Assembly: GCF_018128025.1 (NCBI RefSeq)
Contig: NZ_JAGSCS010000008.1
Span: forward strand, 62,001 to 126,000
Reading direction: 5' to 3'
Origin: Proteiniclasticum sediminis
GTDB lineage: Bacteria > Bacillota > Clostridia > Clostridiales > Clostridiaceae
Length of the DNA: 64,000 bases
A program made the position numbers and the translations under genes. Shown here in pieces: positions 43,946 to 53,079 of the stretch. The first letter of the stretch is position 1. The number at the start of each line of letters is the position of its first letter. Below the pieces are notes generated by a model, which was given only the letters and a program-made list of their open reading frames with translations, did not search any database and was not told the DNA's origin.

Positions 43946-44647
43946 TTGATTGGAACCATTGTTAACTTTTTTGCCATTGTTGTGGGCAGTCTCCTGGGCA
44001 TGATCTTCAAGAAGCGAATTAACCAGGACATCGGCTATAGCCTATTCAAGGTTTTGGGGCTCTGTGTCATGTATCTGGGCATCGCCGGCGTCCTGCAGGT
44101 GAAAAACTCCCTGGTGGTCATTCTGTCCATGGCCCTGGGAACCCTCTTGGGGGAAATCATCAATATCGAGGGAAGGCTGGAAATCCTCAGCGGTCATGTG
44201 GAAACTCTGGTAAACAAAATTTACGACGGAAAGGTCAAAGACGGTTTTCTCACCGCCACCCTTCTCTTCTGCATCGGTTCCATGGCCATCATCGGCACCA
44301 TTGAAAGCACCCTGGCCAACAGCCACGGGACGCTCTTCGCCAAATCCATCCTGGACGGGATCATGGCTGTGATCTTCAGCTCCACCATGGGCTTTGGGGT
44401 GCTGCTCTCGGGCTTCTCCGTGCTCCTTTACCAAGGAACCATCGCCCTCTTTGCCAATCTCCTGAAGCCCCTCATGACCCCGGAAACCATCACCATGATT
44501 TCCGGCGTAGGCGGAATCATGATCCTGGGCCTGGGCATCAATATGGTGTTCGGCACCAAGCTGAAAATCTCCAACATGCTCCCCGCCCTCCTCGTTCCCC
44601 TGGCCTACACTTTAGTGCTGTCCCTTTGGCGCCTGGCGGGCATCTAA
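43946..44647 (+). CDS. DUF554 family membrane protein
   Basis: A 233-residue membrane protein with about seven hydrophobic segments, starting MIGTIVNFFAIVVGSLLGM, the typical DUF554 (YdfK/YqgA) N-terminus; NIEGRLEILSGHVE and GTIESTLANSHGTLFAKSILDG in part are also family marks. The start is a TTG at 43946, six bases past GAGGTG; the GTG at 43937 is part of the SD. It is thought to be a transporter, with no proven substrate. Confidence 0.88.
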   Translation: MIGTIVNFFAIVVGSLLGMIFKKRINQDIGYSLFKVLGLCVMYLGIAGVLQVKNSLVVILSMALGTLLGEIINIEGRLEILSGHVETLVNKIYDGKVKDGFLTATLLFCIGSMAIIGTIESTLANSHGTLFAKSILDGIMAVIFSSTMGFGVLLSGFSVLLYQGTIALFANLLKPLMTPETITMISGVGGIMILGLGINMVFGTKLKISNMLPALLVPLAYTLVLSLWRLAGI

Positions 44648-44700
44648 ACTAGCACTACTGATGGATGAACCTTTCTTGTGCCATGAAAGGAGACCTGCCC

Positions 44701-45081
44701 ATGCGACGGATTGTTCAAGCTGCCGTCCTCTTCCTTCTCCCCCTTCTCCTCCTCACCGGTTGCTTAGGCTCCCCCAAACCCTCGGGCGTACCCCTGGGAA
44801 AGTATGAGTTTTCCGCTTCCACTGAAGTGATCAAGCCCGCGGTTACCCTAAAGGAAGATCACCACTTTTTCTTCATGACCAGCCCCTTAAGCAGTTATCT
44901 GGCCCAAGGTACATTTACCCAGGAAAAGGAACAGCTGATCCTCACCACCGATGATGAACAATACCGCTTTGTCTTTCGTGTGGGGCAAAATCAGCTGATT
45001 TTCAGCGCTGGGGAATCCACTCCTCTCCCTTCTTACACCCAAATACCCGATGGGGCAGTTTTTCAGCGGCCCTTCCCCTAA
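44701..45081 (+). CDS. predicted lipoprotein, 126 aa
   Basis: Lipoprotein signal with basic RR, a leucine-rich core and lipobox LLTGC at Cys21, followed by a beta-rich domain (GKYEFSASTEV, VTLKEDHHFFFM, QYRFVFRVGQNQLIF). AAAGGAG lies eight bases before the ATG at 44701; the in-frame ATG at 44665 has no ribosome site. The beta-strand pattern resembles small beta-barrel or META-like domains; no family is assigned. Confidence 0.75.
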   Translation: MRRIVQAAVLFLLPLLLLTGCLGSPKPSGVPLGKYEFSASTEVIKPAVTLKEDHHFFFMTSPLSSYLAQGTFTQEKEQLILTTDDEQYRFVFRVGQNQLIFSAGESTPLPSYTQIPDGAVFQRPFP

Positions 45082-45130
45082 CCGCCCTTTGGTTCCTCCA
45101 GGAAGTTCTGCTGTCTCGGGAAAAGAGCAC

Positions 45131-45153
45131 AAAAAAAGAGGCCCTAAAGCCTC
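45131..45153 (-). terminator. terminator of the EamA transporter gene
   Basis: On the minus strand GAGGC-TTTAGG-GCCTC is followed by seven T. It lies about 60 bases after the stop at 45212. Confidence 0.78.
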
Positions 45154-45211
45154 CATTCAGGATCATCGATGGGATTCCTCGGAATCCTGTTTTTTTGCGC
45201 TCTTCTTCGGG

Positions 45212-46153
45212 TTAACGCTTCTGCCCCGGGACTTCCCGATTCACGAGGATGATGCCTACGATGATGGCCAGAAGAGACAGCACCACCTGCAGGGTCAGTT
45301 TTTCCTTGAGGAAAATTACCGAGAGCAGGGACCCGGATACCGGAATGAGGAAGCGGAACATGGTGATCTCCCCAGGCTTGTTGTACTTGAGAAGGATATA
45401 CCAGAGGGTAAAGGCCACGGCGGAAAGCAGCGCGGAATAGAGAAGAAGTCCTCCCGCTAAGGGGGTCAGGGTTAACCCCTCGTAGTTTCCGAAAAGGGCA
45501 GCCAGGAGCATGACCCCTCCCCCCAGAACCAGCTGGTAGGCGGAAAGAAGCACCGGATGCATGGTGGAGCTGTAGGCCTTCACCATGAAGCTTGCCAGAA
45601 CCCCCGTGGCCACGGAGATAAACATGAAGCCCTCCCCGGTGAAGGTGAAGCGGGCATCCAGCCCCGTGCCCATATTGACGATGAGCACCCCCAGGAGTCC
45701 AAAGAGAATCCCCCAGATCTTGTTCCGGTTGAGCTTGTCATTGCGGTAGATGAAGTGGGCGAGGATAATGACGAGAAAATTTGAAAGGGAACTAATGATG
45801 GCCCCTTTGGAGGCGGTGGTATTGGCGACTCCCGTGTAGAAAAAGAAATAGTTCAGGGACGTCTGGACGAGACCCAATAAAAGAAGCCGGCCAAAATCGC
45901 GCCGAGTGCGGATCTTTAGCTGTTCCTTCATGGTCACGGCGGCATAGACGAGGATCAGGAGCCCCGCTAGGGTGAACCGGATGCCGGCGATGAGGATCTT
46001 CCCGTAAAGGTCGTCTCCGGCCATGGACATTTCTCGGTAGGTAATTTTGAGGACAGGGAAGGCGCTTCCCCAAAGGATGGAACAAAATACCGCCAAGAGA
46101 ATGACGACGGCTTTATTCTGAAAAACGGATTTCTTTTCGGTATTCGTGTGCAT
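45212..46153 (-). CDS. EamA/DMT superfamily transporter
   Basis: A 313-residue permease with ten predicted membrane segments in two EamA repeats; FCSILWGSAFPVLKI and the second-half SVATGVLASFMVKAYSS mark the family. It exports metabolites or amino acids, without an evident substrate. GGGGAGG precedes the ATG at 46153. A second, distant EamA protein is encoded at 59310-60191. Confidence 0.88.
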   Translation of the reverse strand: MHTNTEKKSVFQNKAVVILLAVFCSILWGSAFPVLKITYREMSMAGDDLYGKILIAGIRFTLAGLLILVYAAVTMKEQLKIRTRRDFGRLLLLGLVQTSLNYFFFYTGVANTTASKGAIISSLSNFLVIILAHFIYRNDKLNRNKIWGILFGLLGVLIVNMGTGLDARFTFTGEGFMFISVATGVLASFMVKAYSSTMHPVLLSAYQLVLGGGVMLLAALFGNYEGLTLTPLAGGLLLYSALLSAVAFTLWYILLKYNKPGEITMFRFLIPVSGSLLSVIFLKEKLTLQVVLSLLAIIVGIILVNREVPGQKR

Positions 46154-46250
46154 GATTTCCTCCCCTAGATGTAATTCTTCCCCCATTATACCACAGGAAA
46201 AGGATTTGCCTCCGATTAAATAGCATCAAATTTAATTCTGGGCATAAGAG

Positions 46251-46289
46251 AATCCCCGATGCCGGGCTTAAAGCCCGGTCCCGGGGATT
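46251..46289 (-). terminator. terminator of the GerMN lipoprotein gene
   Basis: AATCCCCG/CGGGGATT (46251-46258, 46282-46289) encloses GCCGGGC/GCCCGG, a long GC-rich hairpin. The tail on the minus strand is CTCTT, moderately T-rich. Confidence 0.78.
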
Positions 46290-46298
46290 TTCAACACC

Positions 46299-47399
46299 TT
46301 AATTCATGTCGACAATGCTGTCATAGTTCACCTGCAGCGGTTCGAACTTGTCCAGAATAATGTGACCGGACTCATAGGTCTTGCCGTCGATGGTGAGAAT
46401 TACCTTGTCTCTTCCATAGTAGTCGCCAAAGGTATTGGCTAAGGACTGGAGAACCAACGCTTCGAAGCCGGAGCCCAGATTCATCTCCGTGAGGAAGTCC
46501 TGGGAGAGATCCACGTACACCATGCCGTCATTATTGAGGTAGAGGGAGTTCACCTTGGTGTTGGCCGTGAGTACGCCTACGGCCTCTGCCGGCAGTTCTT
46601 TGTAGGCAGCCACGAGCAGGTTCCGCGGAATATCATTGGTCTGGAAGGTGATGTTCTTGCGATAAAGGAAAATCTTCTCATCCTTGGCATTGGGATAATA
46701 GAAATTGACCACCTTCACCCGGGGCTGATTGGGATTTATTTCCTTCAGCGAAGAGGAAACCTCATAGCCCTCTCCCGTCGTAAGGATCTTCACCAAACCC
46801 AGATCCTTGGCGAAATAGGTTTTTGTCGTTCCCTGGGGAGATACCGTGGTCACTTCCACGGCCTTCACGGATCCGTAGGGCAGATTCAGTTCCTTATCCA
46901 GCGCCGTAATGGTGCTGGTTTCGCCGGCAACGCTTGACCAGGTCGTTCCCACAGCAATGGGGGCCTTGAGCCAGATCTTGGGGCTTGCAGCATCCTTCTT
47001 CAGGAAATTTTCCTTGTAGTAGGTTTCGGCTTGCTGGAACACTTCCACCAGCTGATCTGCGGTTTTTTCCAATACATAGACGATTTCGGTGCCTCCGTTG
47101 CTGCGCCGAATCTGAATGCGGTTTCCTTCCAGAAAATCCACATATTCCGTGAGGGCGGCAAACTCATTGCCCTCCCCCTCGTAGATGCGCTCCACATTGG
47201 CCGTGAACGGGTAAAGCTCATCGATGGTCAGAGTCTTCGGCTCCACCTCCGGGGTCTCTGCGGGGGTCTCCACAGGGGTTTCCTCCGGGGTTTCTGCTGC
47301 AGGAGATTCCGCTGGGGTTTCCGGGGTAACTTTTCCGGCACAGGAAACTGCAAAGAGGACCAGCATCACAAGACTGATGGCGGTAAGCAGTTTTTTCAT
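46299..47399 (-). CDS. GerMN domain lipoprotein
   Basis: A 366-residue secreted lipoprotein: signal peptide with lipobox AVSC (Cys20), a low-complexity linker of ETP/ESPA/ETPEE repeats (about 25-50), a middle domain (about 55-240) with beta-rich character, and a C-terminal GerMN domain (TKVNSLYLNNDGMVYVDLSQ, then GSGFEALVLQSLANTF). GerMN domains occur in spore germination and cell-wall associated lipoproteins; this gene alone does not show that the host sporulates. AAGGAAG and spacing favour the ATG at 47399. Confidence 0.88.
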   Translation of the reverse strand: MKKLLTAISLVMLVLFAVSCAGKVTPETPAESPAAETPEETPVETPAETPEVEPKTLTIDELYPFTANVERIYEGEGNEFAALTEYVDFLEGNRIQIRRSNGGTEIVYVLEKTADQLVEVFQQAETYYKENFLKKDAASPKIWLKAPIAVGTTWSSVAGETSTITALDKELNLPYGSVKAVEVTTVSPQGTTKTYFAKDLGLVKILTTGEGYEVSSSLKEINPNQPRVKVVNFYYPNAKDEKIFLYRKNITFQTNDIPRNLLVAAYKELPAEAVGVLTANTKVNSLYLNNDGMVYVDLSQDFLTEMNLGSGFEALVLQSLANTFGDYYGRDKVILTIDGKTYESGHIILDKFEPLQVNYDSIVDMN

Positions 47400-47522
47400 G
47401 ATCATGCACTTCCTTTTTCGAAAATTCCTGCATGGGTTTTCGTTATCTTCAGTATACCCGCGGAGATTCTTCCATGGGTTACACGAAAATGACAAGTTGC
47501 TGTCAAGATGATGAAAGGCCAG

Positions 47523-48797
47523 TTAGGAAAGGAACAGGCTTCGGATTTCCGCCATGGTGTACAGGGACCCAAAGAAGACGATATAGTCCGAGGGCTCCAT
47601 CATGCGCCGCGCTTCCGCTAATGCTTCTTCCACGGAGGCCATGGCCTTGGCCGACTTTCCCCGCATCTCTATGGCCGCGGCCAGAAGCTCCGCCTTCAGT
47701 GCCCGGTTATTCTTGGGGGTCACCGTAAGGAAGCCCTTGGAATAGGGCAGCACAGCCTCGATCATGGCGTCAAAGTCTTTGTCGGCCAGCACCCCCATGA
47801 TGAAAATGCCCTGCCTGCCGGGAAAATAGTTCTTGAGATTTTCCGCCAGGACCCTTGCCCCTTGGGGATTATGGGCACCATCGGCAAGAACGGGAGGTTC
47901 TGTGGAAAGCACCTCGAAGCGGCCACCCCATCGGGCGTTGGCCAGCCCCTTTTTCAGCGCCTCATGGGAGACCGTGAACCCTTTTTCCTCCAGCACGCGG
48001 ACGGCGGCCATGGCCGTGAGGGCATTGGCGATCTGGTGATCGCCCAGGATTCCTAGGGTGAAGCTTTCCCCGGCTAAAGAAAAGCGCTGTCCTTCCAGTT
48101 GTCGGGATATGGGCAGGGCCTGCCCCGTGAGGACGCTGTGGACGGGAATATCCAGTTCCCGAGCGCGGGCGCGAATAACCCGGTCCGCCTCCTCCTGTTG
48201 AGGATGGAGCACCAGGACTGTCCCACTCTTGAGGATTCCGGCCTTCTCCCCAGCGATTTCGCCCAGGGTGTTTCCGAGGATCTCCATGTGGTCATAATCC
48301 ACCGGGGTAATCACGCTGACCAGGGGCGCATCGATGGCGTTGGTGGAGTCCAGCCTTCCGCCCAGCCCCACTTCCAGCACCACCACATCACACTGTTTCT
48401 CCAGAAAATAGAGAAATGCCAGGGCCGTGACCGCCTCAAACTCCGTGGGCGAGGAAAGGCCCTCGCTGACCATGGCCTCCATGGTGGAAAGAACCCTTTC
48501 CGTGAGCCGGATCAGGGCCTCATCGGTGATGTTTTCTCCCCCCACGCGGATTCTGTCCTGGAAACCCATGAGGCCTGGGGAGGTATACATGCCTACCCGA
48601 TATCCCGCTTCCTGAAGTATCTGACTGAGGAAGGCCACGGTGGAGCCTTTCCCGTTGGTTCCCGCCACGTGGACGAACTTCAGGGATTTTTGGGGATCCC
48701 CGAGCCGTCGAAGGAGTTCCTGGATCCGTTCCAGACCCAAGATGCTTCCAAATTTCTGCAATCCCTGAAGAGCCTCCAGGGCTTCATTAATGTTCAT
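47523..48797 (-). CDS. folC: folylpolyglutamate synthase/dihydrofolate synthase
   Basis: A 424-residue Mur-ligase-fold enzyme that adds glutamate to dihydropteroate and folates. The ATP-binding loop is VAGTNGKGST, followed by the omega region TSPGLMGFQDRI, DVVVLEVGLGGRLDSTN and DYDHMEILGNTLGEIAGEKAGI in part; LADGAHNPQG is near the C-terminal domain. The start at 48797 matches the family N-terminus (MNINEALEAL), with a weak TAGG ribosome site. Monocistronic. Confidence 0.93.
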   Translation of the reverse strand: MNINEALEALQGLQKFGSILGLERIQELLRRLGDPQKSLKFVHVAGTNGKGSTVAFLSQILQEAGYRVGMYTSPGLMGFQDRIRVGGENITDEALIRLTERVLSTMEAMVSEGLSSPTEFEAVTALAFLYFLEKQCDVVVLEVGLGGRLDSTNAIDAPLVSVITPVDYDHMEILGNTLGEIAGEKAGILKSGTVLVLHPQQEEADRVIRARARELDIPVHSVLTGQALPISRQLEGQRFSLAGESFTLGILGDHQIANALTAMAAVRVLEEKGFTVSHEALKKGLANARWGGRFEVLSTEPPVLADGAHNPQGARVLAENLKNYFPGRQGIFIMGVLADKDFDAMIEAVLPYSKGFLTVTPKNNRALKAELLAAAIEMRGKSAKAMASVEEALAEARRMMEPSDYIVFFGSLYTMAEIRSLFLS

Positions 48798-49019
48798 ATC
48801 CGAACCTACTTTCATTTTGATCATAGGGTACATTATAAAACAGTTGAGACTCAATTTCAAATCCTCCCCACAGCCTTTGACAGATCCCCTATCCGAAGCC
48901 GCCCCTGGGCGGGGTTTCCGCCCTTCTGGGCGAAGCAGGAATATTTCAGGAAGGTACGGCAGAGAGGAAAACCTTTGCTATAATGAAAGTAAGATCACCC
49001 ACCCCAAGGGAGGAAAATC

Positions 49020-50705
49020 ATGCGAAATTTCCAGGAACGTATCATCTATCAGATCTGGCCCCGTTCCTTCAAGGACTCCAATGACGATGGCATAGGCGAT
49101 CTCAACGGCATCATCGAAAAGCTGGACTATCTCCAGAGTCTGGGGGTGGACACCCTTTGGCTTTCTCCAGTGTATGCCACAGAAAATGCCGATTATGGCT
49201 ATGATGTGACGGATTATTACCAGATCAATCCTGAATATGGCACCATGGAGGATATGGAAGAGCTGATTCGGGAAGCCAAGCGCCGCCACATGGAGATCCT
49301 CATGGATCTGGTGGCCAGCCATACCTCGGACCGCCACCCCTGGTTTCAAAAAGCGCTGGCGGATCCCCATTCCCCTCAGCGCCAGTACTATTTCTTCCGA
49401 AAAGGAAAGAGCGGTCCCCGGGGGAAGCGCCTGCCCCCCAATAACTGGATGAGCGCTTTCGGTGACGAAGCCTGGCAATGGGATCAGAAGAGCCAGGAGT
49501 ATTATCTCACCCTCTTTACCCCCAGGCAATGCGACCTCAACTGGGAAAATCTGGGCGTTCGTCAGGGGATCTATGCCGTCATGCGGTTTTGGCTGGAGAA
49601 GGGCATTGCGGGTTTTCGCATGGATGTCATCAACGCCATCAGTAAAGCCACGGGCCTTCCCGATGCAGGGAACGGAAAACCCCTTCAGTTTCCCTTTGAC
49701 CATGTGGTGTCTTTGCCCATGAGCCACGTTTATCTCCAGGAAATGCGCCGGGAAGTGCTGGATCATTACCCCGAGGCCATCACCCTGGGGGAAGGCTTTT
49801 TGGTGACGCAGGAGGATCTTAGCGCCTATACCCGTCCTGGGGCCAAGGAACTGGATCTCATGTTCCCCAGCGAGATCCATCTTCTGGGCTGCGGTCCCTT
49901 GGGGAAATTTGACTTTCGGAAATTCTACCGCTGGGAGGCCCGGGATCTCAAACGTCTTTTGGAAGACGGACAAACCCGTATACAAGGGCTAGGCGGCTGG
50001 CAAGGCATTGCCCTTTCCAATCATGATCAGCCTCGGCAGGTCTCCCGATTTGGCGATGACAAGCTGTACCGAAGAAAATCCGCCAAACTCCTGGCCATGC
50101 TAAGCTTTACCCTCCGGGGCACCCCCGTCCTTTTCCAGGGGGAAGAAATCGGAATGACCAACTGCCCGCTGGAACCGGAGGAATGGAAGGATTATGAAGC
50201 CCTCAATGCCTACCGGATCCTTCAGGAACGGATGCACCTGCCTAAGGGTATGGCCCGGCGCATCGTCAGCAGTATGTCCCGGGACAATGCCCGGACGCCC
50301 ATGCAGTGGTCCGCGGAAAACTTCGGCGGATTCTCCTCCGTGAAGCCCTGGATCACGGTGAACCCCAACTTCAGCTACATCAATGTAGAGGATGAGGAAA
50401 AGAAGGAAAACTCCCTCCTGGACTTCTACCGGAAACTCACTGCCCTTCGGCAGGAGTACCCTGCCCTCCGTCAAGGGTCCTTCAAAAGTCTTCTTCGCAG
50501 CCATCCCCAGGTCATGGTCTATCTGCGGGAAATTGGAGAACAGCGACTTCTAGTGGCCCTCAACCTCAGCGGCAAGAAGACCACCCTCACTTTTACGCCA
50601 GAATTCCGTTCCCGGAAATACCTGCTGGGGAACTACCGCCCCCGGGAGGAAGGAGACGACGTGACCTTCCATCCCTATGAAGGGATGATCTTTCTTCTCC
50701 CCTAA
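49020..50705 (+). CDS. GH13 alpha-glucosidase (oligo-1,6-glucosidase type)
   Basis: A 561-residue cytosolic glycoside hydrolase of the GH13_31-like group. The nucleophile is Asp202 (GFRMDV), acid/base Glu258 (LGEGF) and transition-state stabiliser Asp336 (SNHDQPR); the opening IIYQIWPRSFKDSNDDGIGDL in part is typical. It hydrolyses terminal alpha-glucosidic bonds in isomaltooligosaccharides, sucrose-like or trehalose-6-P substrates; the exact one cannot be called. GGGAGG precedes the ATG. No sugar transporter is adjacent. Confidence 0.92.
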   Translation: MRNFQERIIYQIWPRSFKDSNDDGIGDLNGIIEKLDYLQSLGVDTLWLSPVYATENADYGYDVTDYYQINPEYGTMEDMEELIREAKRRHMEILMDLVASHTSDRHPWFQKALADPHSPQRQYYFFRKGKSGPRGKRLPPNNWMSAFGDEAWQWDQKSQEYYLTLFTPRQCDLNWENLGVRQGIYAVMRFWLEKGIAGFRMDVINAISKATGLPDAGNGKPLQFPFDHVVSLPMSHVYLQEMRREVLDHYPEAITLGEGFLVTQEDLSAYTRPGAKELDLMFPSEIHLLGCGPLGKFDFRKFYRWEARDLKRLLEDGQTRIQGLGGWQGIALSNHDQPRQVSRFGDDKLYRRKSAKLLAMLSFTLRGTPVLFQGEEIGMTNCPLEPEEWKDYEALNAYRILQERMHLPKGMARRIVSSMSRDNARTPMQWSAENFGGFSSVKPWITVNPNFSYINVEDEEKKENSLLDFYRKLTALRQEYPALRQGSFKSLLRSHPQVMVYLREIGEQRLLVALNLSGKKTTLTFTPEFRSRKYLLGNYRPREEGDDVTFHPYEGMIFLLP

Positions 50706-50711
50706 TAATAC

Positions 50712-50742
50712 AAGCCCTGCAGAAATGCAGGGCTTTGCTTTT
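50712..50742. terminator. bidirectional terminator between the glucosidase and adk
   Basis: AAGCCCTGCA (50712-50721) and TGCAGGGCTT (50726-50735) with a GAAA tetraloop, followed by TGCTTTT. Confidence 0.9.
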
Positions 50743-51391
50743 AGACTAACGGATCCAGAAGTTTTCGTATCTCCCGTTCCACCTCATCAATTTCCCGGGT
50801 GCCATCCACCCGAAGGAGAAGGTGCTTCTCCTTGAAGAAAGCAATGAGGGGTGCCGTCTGGGTGGTGTAAACCACAAGTCTGGCTTCCACTGCCTCTGGC
50901 CGGTCATCCTTGCGCTGGATCAGGTTTTCCTGGCATTTGTCACAGATACCCTCCACCTGGGGCGGGTTAAACTGGACATGATAGGTGGCGCCGCAATGGG
51001 GGCAGATCCGACGACCCGGCATCCGTTCCCGGATGAGGCTCTCAGGAACATCAATGAGAAGGGCGGCATCCAGCTGCTCCTTCTGGGCTTCCAGAAGGGC
51101 GCACAGGATCTTCGCCTGGTTCTCCGTCCGGGGAAAGCCATCCAGCAAGAAACCTTCGTGACAGTCAGGCTCATGGAGACGATCCTCCACCAGCTTCACC
51201 GTCAGTTCATCCGGCACCAGCTGGCCCTGATCCATATAAGTCTTGGCCTGCATTCCCAGGGCTGTTCCCTGGGTGATGTTGCGCATAAAGATGTCTCCCG
51301 TGGAAATATGGGGAATCTGGTAATGAAGACTGATGTGGTGAGCCTGCGTTCCCTTTCCGGCTCCCGGCGGTCCAAGCAAAATAATCCTCAC
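50741..51391 (-). CDS. adk: adenylate kinase
   Basis: A 216-residue nucleotide kinase (AMP + ATP to 2 ADP) with P-loop GPPGAGKGT (7-15), AMP-binding STGD and DGFPRT, and a zinc-binding lid with Cys130/Cys133 and Cys150/Cys153, typical of Gram-positive enzymes. The start is GTG at 51391, nine bases past AAGGAG, giving the canonical MRIILLGPPGAGKGT N-terminus and the canonical length; the longer frame to 51415 is rejected. It sits outside the secY-adk-map ribosomal cluster usual in Bacillota. Confidence 0.94.
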   Translation of the reverse strand: MRIILLGPPGAGKGTQAHHISLHYQIPHISTGDIFMRNITQGTALGMQAKTYMDQGQLVPDELTVKLVEDRLHEPDCHEGFLLDGFPRTENQAKILCALLEAQKEQLDAALLIDVPESLIRERMPGRRICPHCGATYHVQFNPPQVEGICDKCQENLIQRKDDRPEAVEARLVVYTTQTAPLIAFFKEKHLLLRVDGTREIDEVEREIRKLLDPLV

Positions 51392-51508
51392 TGGTCTCAT
51401 CTCCTTGTGGTTCATGGTGATCCTGATTTCACCTTAGCACAATTTTAGGGGAGATGCCATGGCTTCCCCGGGAGGATCCCGAAAAAATACCCCAACCTTG
51501 GCTAAAAT

Positions 51509-52147
51509 TTAAACGGAACCTGGAACGTAGGCCAACACCGCCGTCTGATCCGGGGTATCCTCATCCAGGAGGATCTCTCCGGTGGGATAGTGTTTCACCT
51601 CGGGGCAGAACTGAAGAAAACTGGTTAGCTCCTCCAGTTCCTCATACCCCAATTCCCCCTCCCGATAATGCATGGGCACCACGATGCGGGGATGAAGAGC
51701 CTCCAGAAGCTCCAGCGCTTCCTGGGGCCCCAGGGTAAAAAATCCCCCCACGGGGATCATGAGAACATCCAAATGACGAAGCATGGCCCGCTTCTCCTCC
51801 GAGAGCATTTCCCCCAGATCCCCCAAATGGGCGATGCGCCAGCCCCCGCCTTCAAAGAGAAGGATGTCATTCATTCCCCGGAGCTTTCCGCCCACCCCGT
51901 CATGGGCAGAGGGGATCCGGGTCAGGGTCCAGGGGGAGGGCGGTGCTTCGGCCAGGAGGGTCACCGCTTCCAGAAAGTGGTGATCACCGTGACCATGGGT
52001 GGCATAAACGGCATGGGCATCTACCCGAAGGGGCAGAAGGCCCGGGACCTTATGGTCCCCATAGGGATCAATAACCACATGATAATCCGACAGGGTAATC
52101 TTGAAGGCGGAGTGACCCAGCCCTTTAATCCGAAGTTTCTCTTTCAT
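51509..52147 (-). CDS. MBL-fold metal-dependent hydrolase
   Basis: A 212-residue metallo-beta-lactamase fold protein with the metal motif THGHGDHH, then IPSAHDG, HLGDLG and MHYREGE. Related to the UlaG/UPF0173 group of small cytosolic hydrolases. The ligand set appears complete. Substrate unknown. It is alone between adk and a phosphoesterase gene. Confidence 0.88.
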   Translation of the reverse strand: MKEKLRIKGLGHSAFKITLSDYHVVIDPYGDHKVPGLLPLRVDAHAVYATHGHGDHHFLEAVTLLAEAPPSPWTLTRIPSAHDGVGGKLRGMNDILLFEGGGWRIAHLGDLGEMLSEEKRAMLRHLDVLMIPVGGFFTLGPQEALELLEALHPRIVVPMHYREGELGYEELEELTSFLQFCPEVKHYPTGEILLDEDTPDQTAVLAYVPGSV

Positions 52148-52245
52148 GATGATCTTCCTTCCCCGGCCAAGAGGCCATTTTCTCCATTATACCCGGGGCT
52201 CATGTCAAATCCGTTTCCTCCCCGTGGCTAAACCATGAACACCCG

Positions 52246-53079
52246 TCACGGGGCTGAAAGATGGCGCAGGGTCACCAGGACCAGCTCCGGCGGGTTGCCC
52301 AGCCTTTGGGGAATGATGCTATTGCCCAGTCCCCGGGACACCATCATGAGGGTATCCCCTGCTTCCTGAAGTCCCGCATCCCAAGGCGGGAAGAAACCTT
52401 GCCCTGGAGCCACCAGCCCGCCGATGCCGGGTAGACGGAACTGTCCCCCGTGGGCATGGCCAGAGAAGACGAGATTCCAGGACGCTTCGGCGTAGTCCGG
52501 CAAATACTCTGGCCGATGGGCGAGAAGAATCCGGTAAGGGGCCTCCGCCGTTTCCTGGGACAGGGTCTTCAGCGCTTCTTGAAAGTCCCCGATCTGCAGT
52601 ACAGGATCCGAAAGTCCGGCCAGGAGAAGTTCATCTCCTGCATGGGTTAAGAGTACGGCTTCATTTCGCAGCACCCGGGCTCCCAACTTCTCCATCCGCT
52701 GGAGAAGCTTTTCGCCCAAAGGTCCACCCTCATGGTTTCCCGACACCACATAGACCGGTGCCACTTCCAGGAGGTCCCCGGTTAAATCCTCCAGGGCCCT
52801 CAGATCCGTGGTCTTCTGGTCCAGGAAGTCCCCGGTGATGACGATGAGATGGGGATCCAGTTTCTGAATTTTGGCCAGGAGCCGGGTCTGGTCCTTCCCA
52901 AAGGTCTGGCCATGGAGATCGGAGAGTTGAAGAATCCGGTATCCGCCAAAGCCTGCGGGGATTTTCTCATCCTCCACCAGGACTGCCGTGACGGTGAGTC
53001 GGTGATTTTCTCCATAAAGAAATGCGGACAGGCTGAGGATGAGCACCCCGGCCATGAACCATTTTTTTCCTTTCGTCAT
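52246..53079 (-). CDS. membrane-anchored metallophosphoesterase (YkuE/YaeI-like)
   Basis: A 277-residue calcineurin-like phosphoesterase with an N-terminal signal anchor (about 6-22) and metal-binding blocks LSDLHG, ITGDFLD, SGNHEGG, AHRPEY and SGHAHGGQFRLPG. The closing LVAPGQGFFPPWDAG and RGLG are typical of the YkuE/YaeI group, some of which act on lipid or UDP-sugar phosphates. It overlaps the stop of the M15 peptidase gene by four bases (ATGA), so both are translated together. Confidence 0.9.
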   Translation of the reverse strand: MTKGKKWFMAGVLILSLSAFLYGENHRLTVTAVLVEDEKIPAGFGGYRILQLSDLHGQTFGKDQTRLLAKIQKLDPHLIVITGDFLDQKTTDLRALEDLTGDLLEVAPVYVVSGNHEGGPLGEKLLQRMEKLGARVLRNEAVLLTHAGDELLLAGLSDPVLQIGDFQEALKTLSQETAEAPYRILLAHRPEYLPDYAEASWNLVFSGHAHGGQFRLPGIGGLVAPGQGFFPPWDAGLQEAGDTLMMVSRGLGNSIIPQRLGNPPELVLVTLRHLSAP

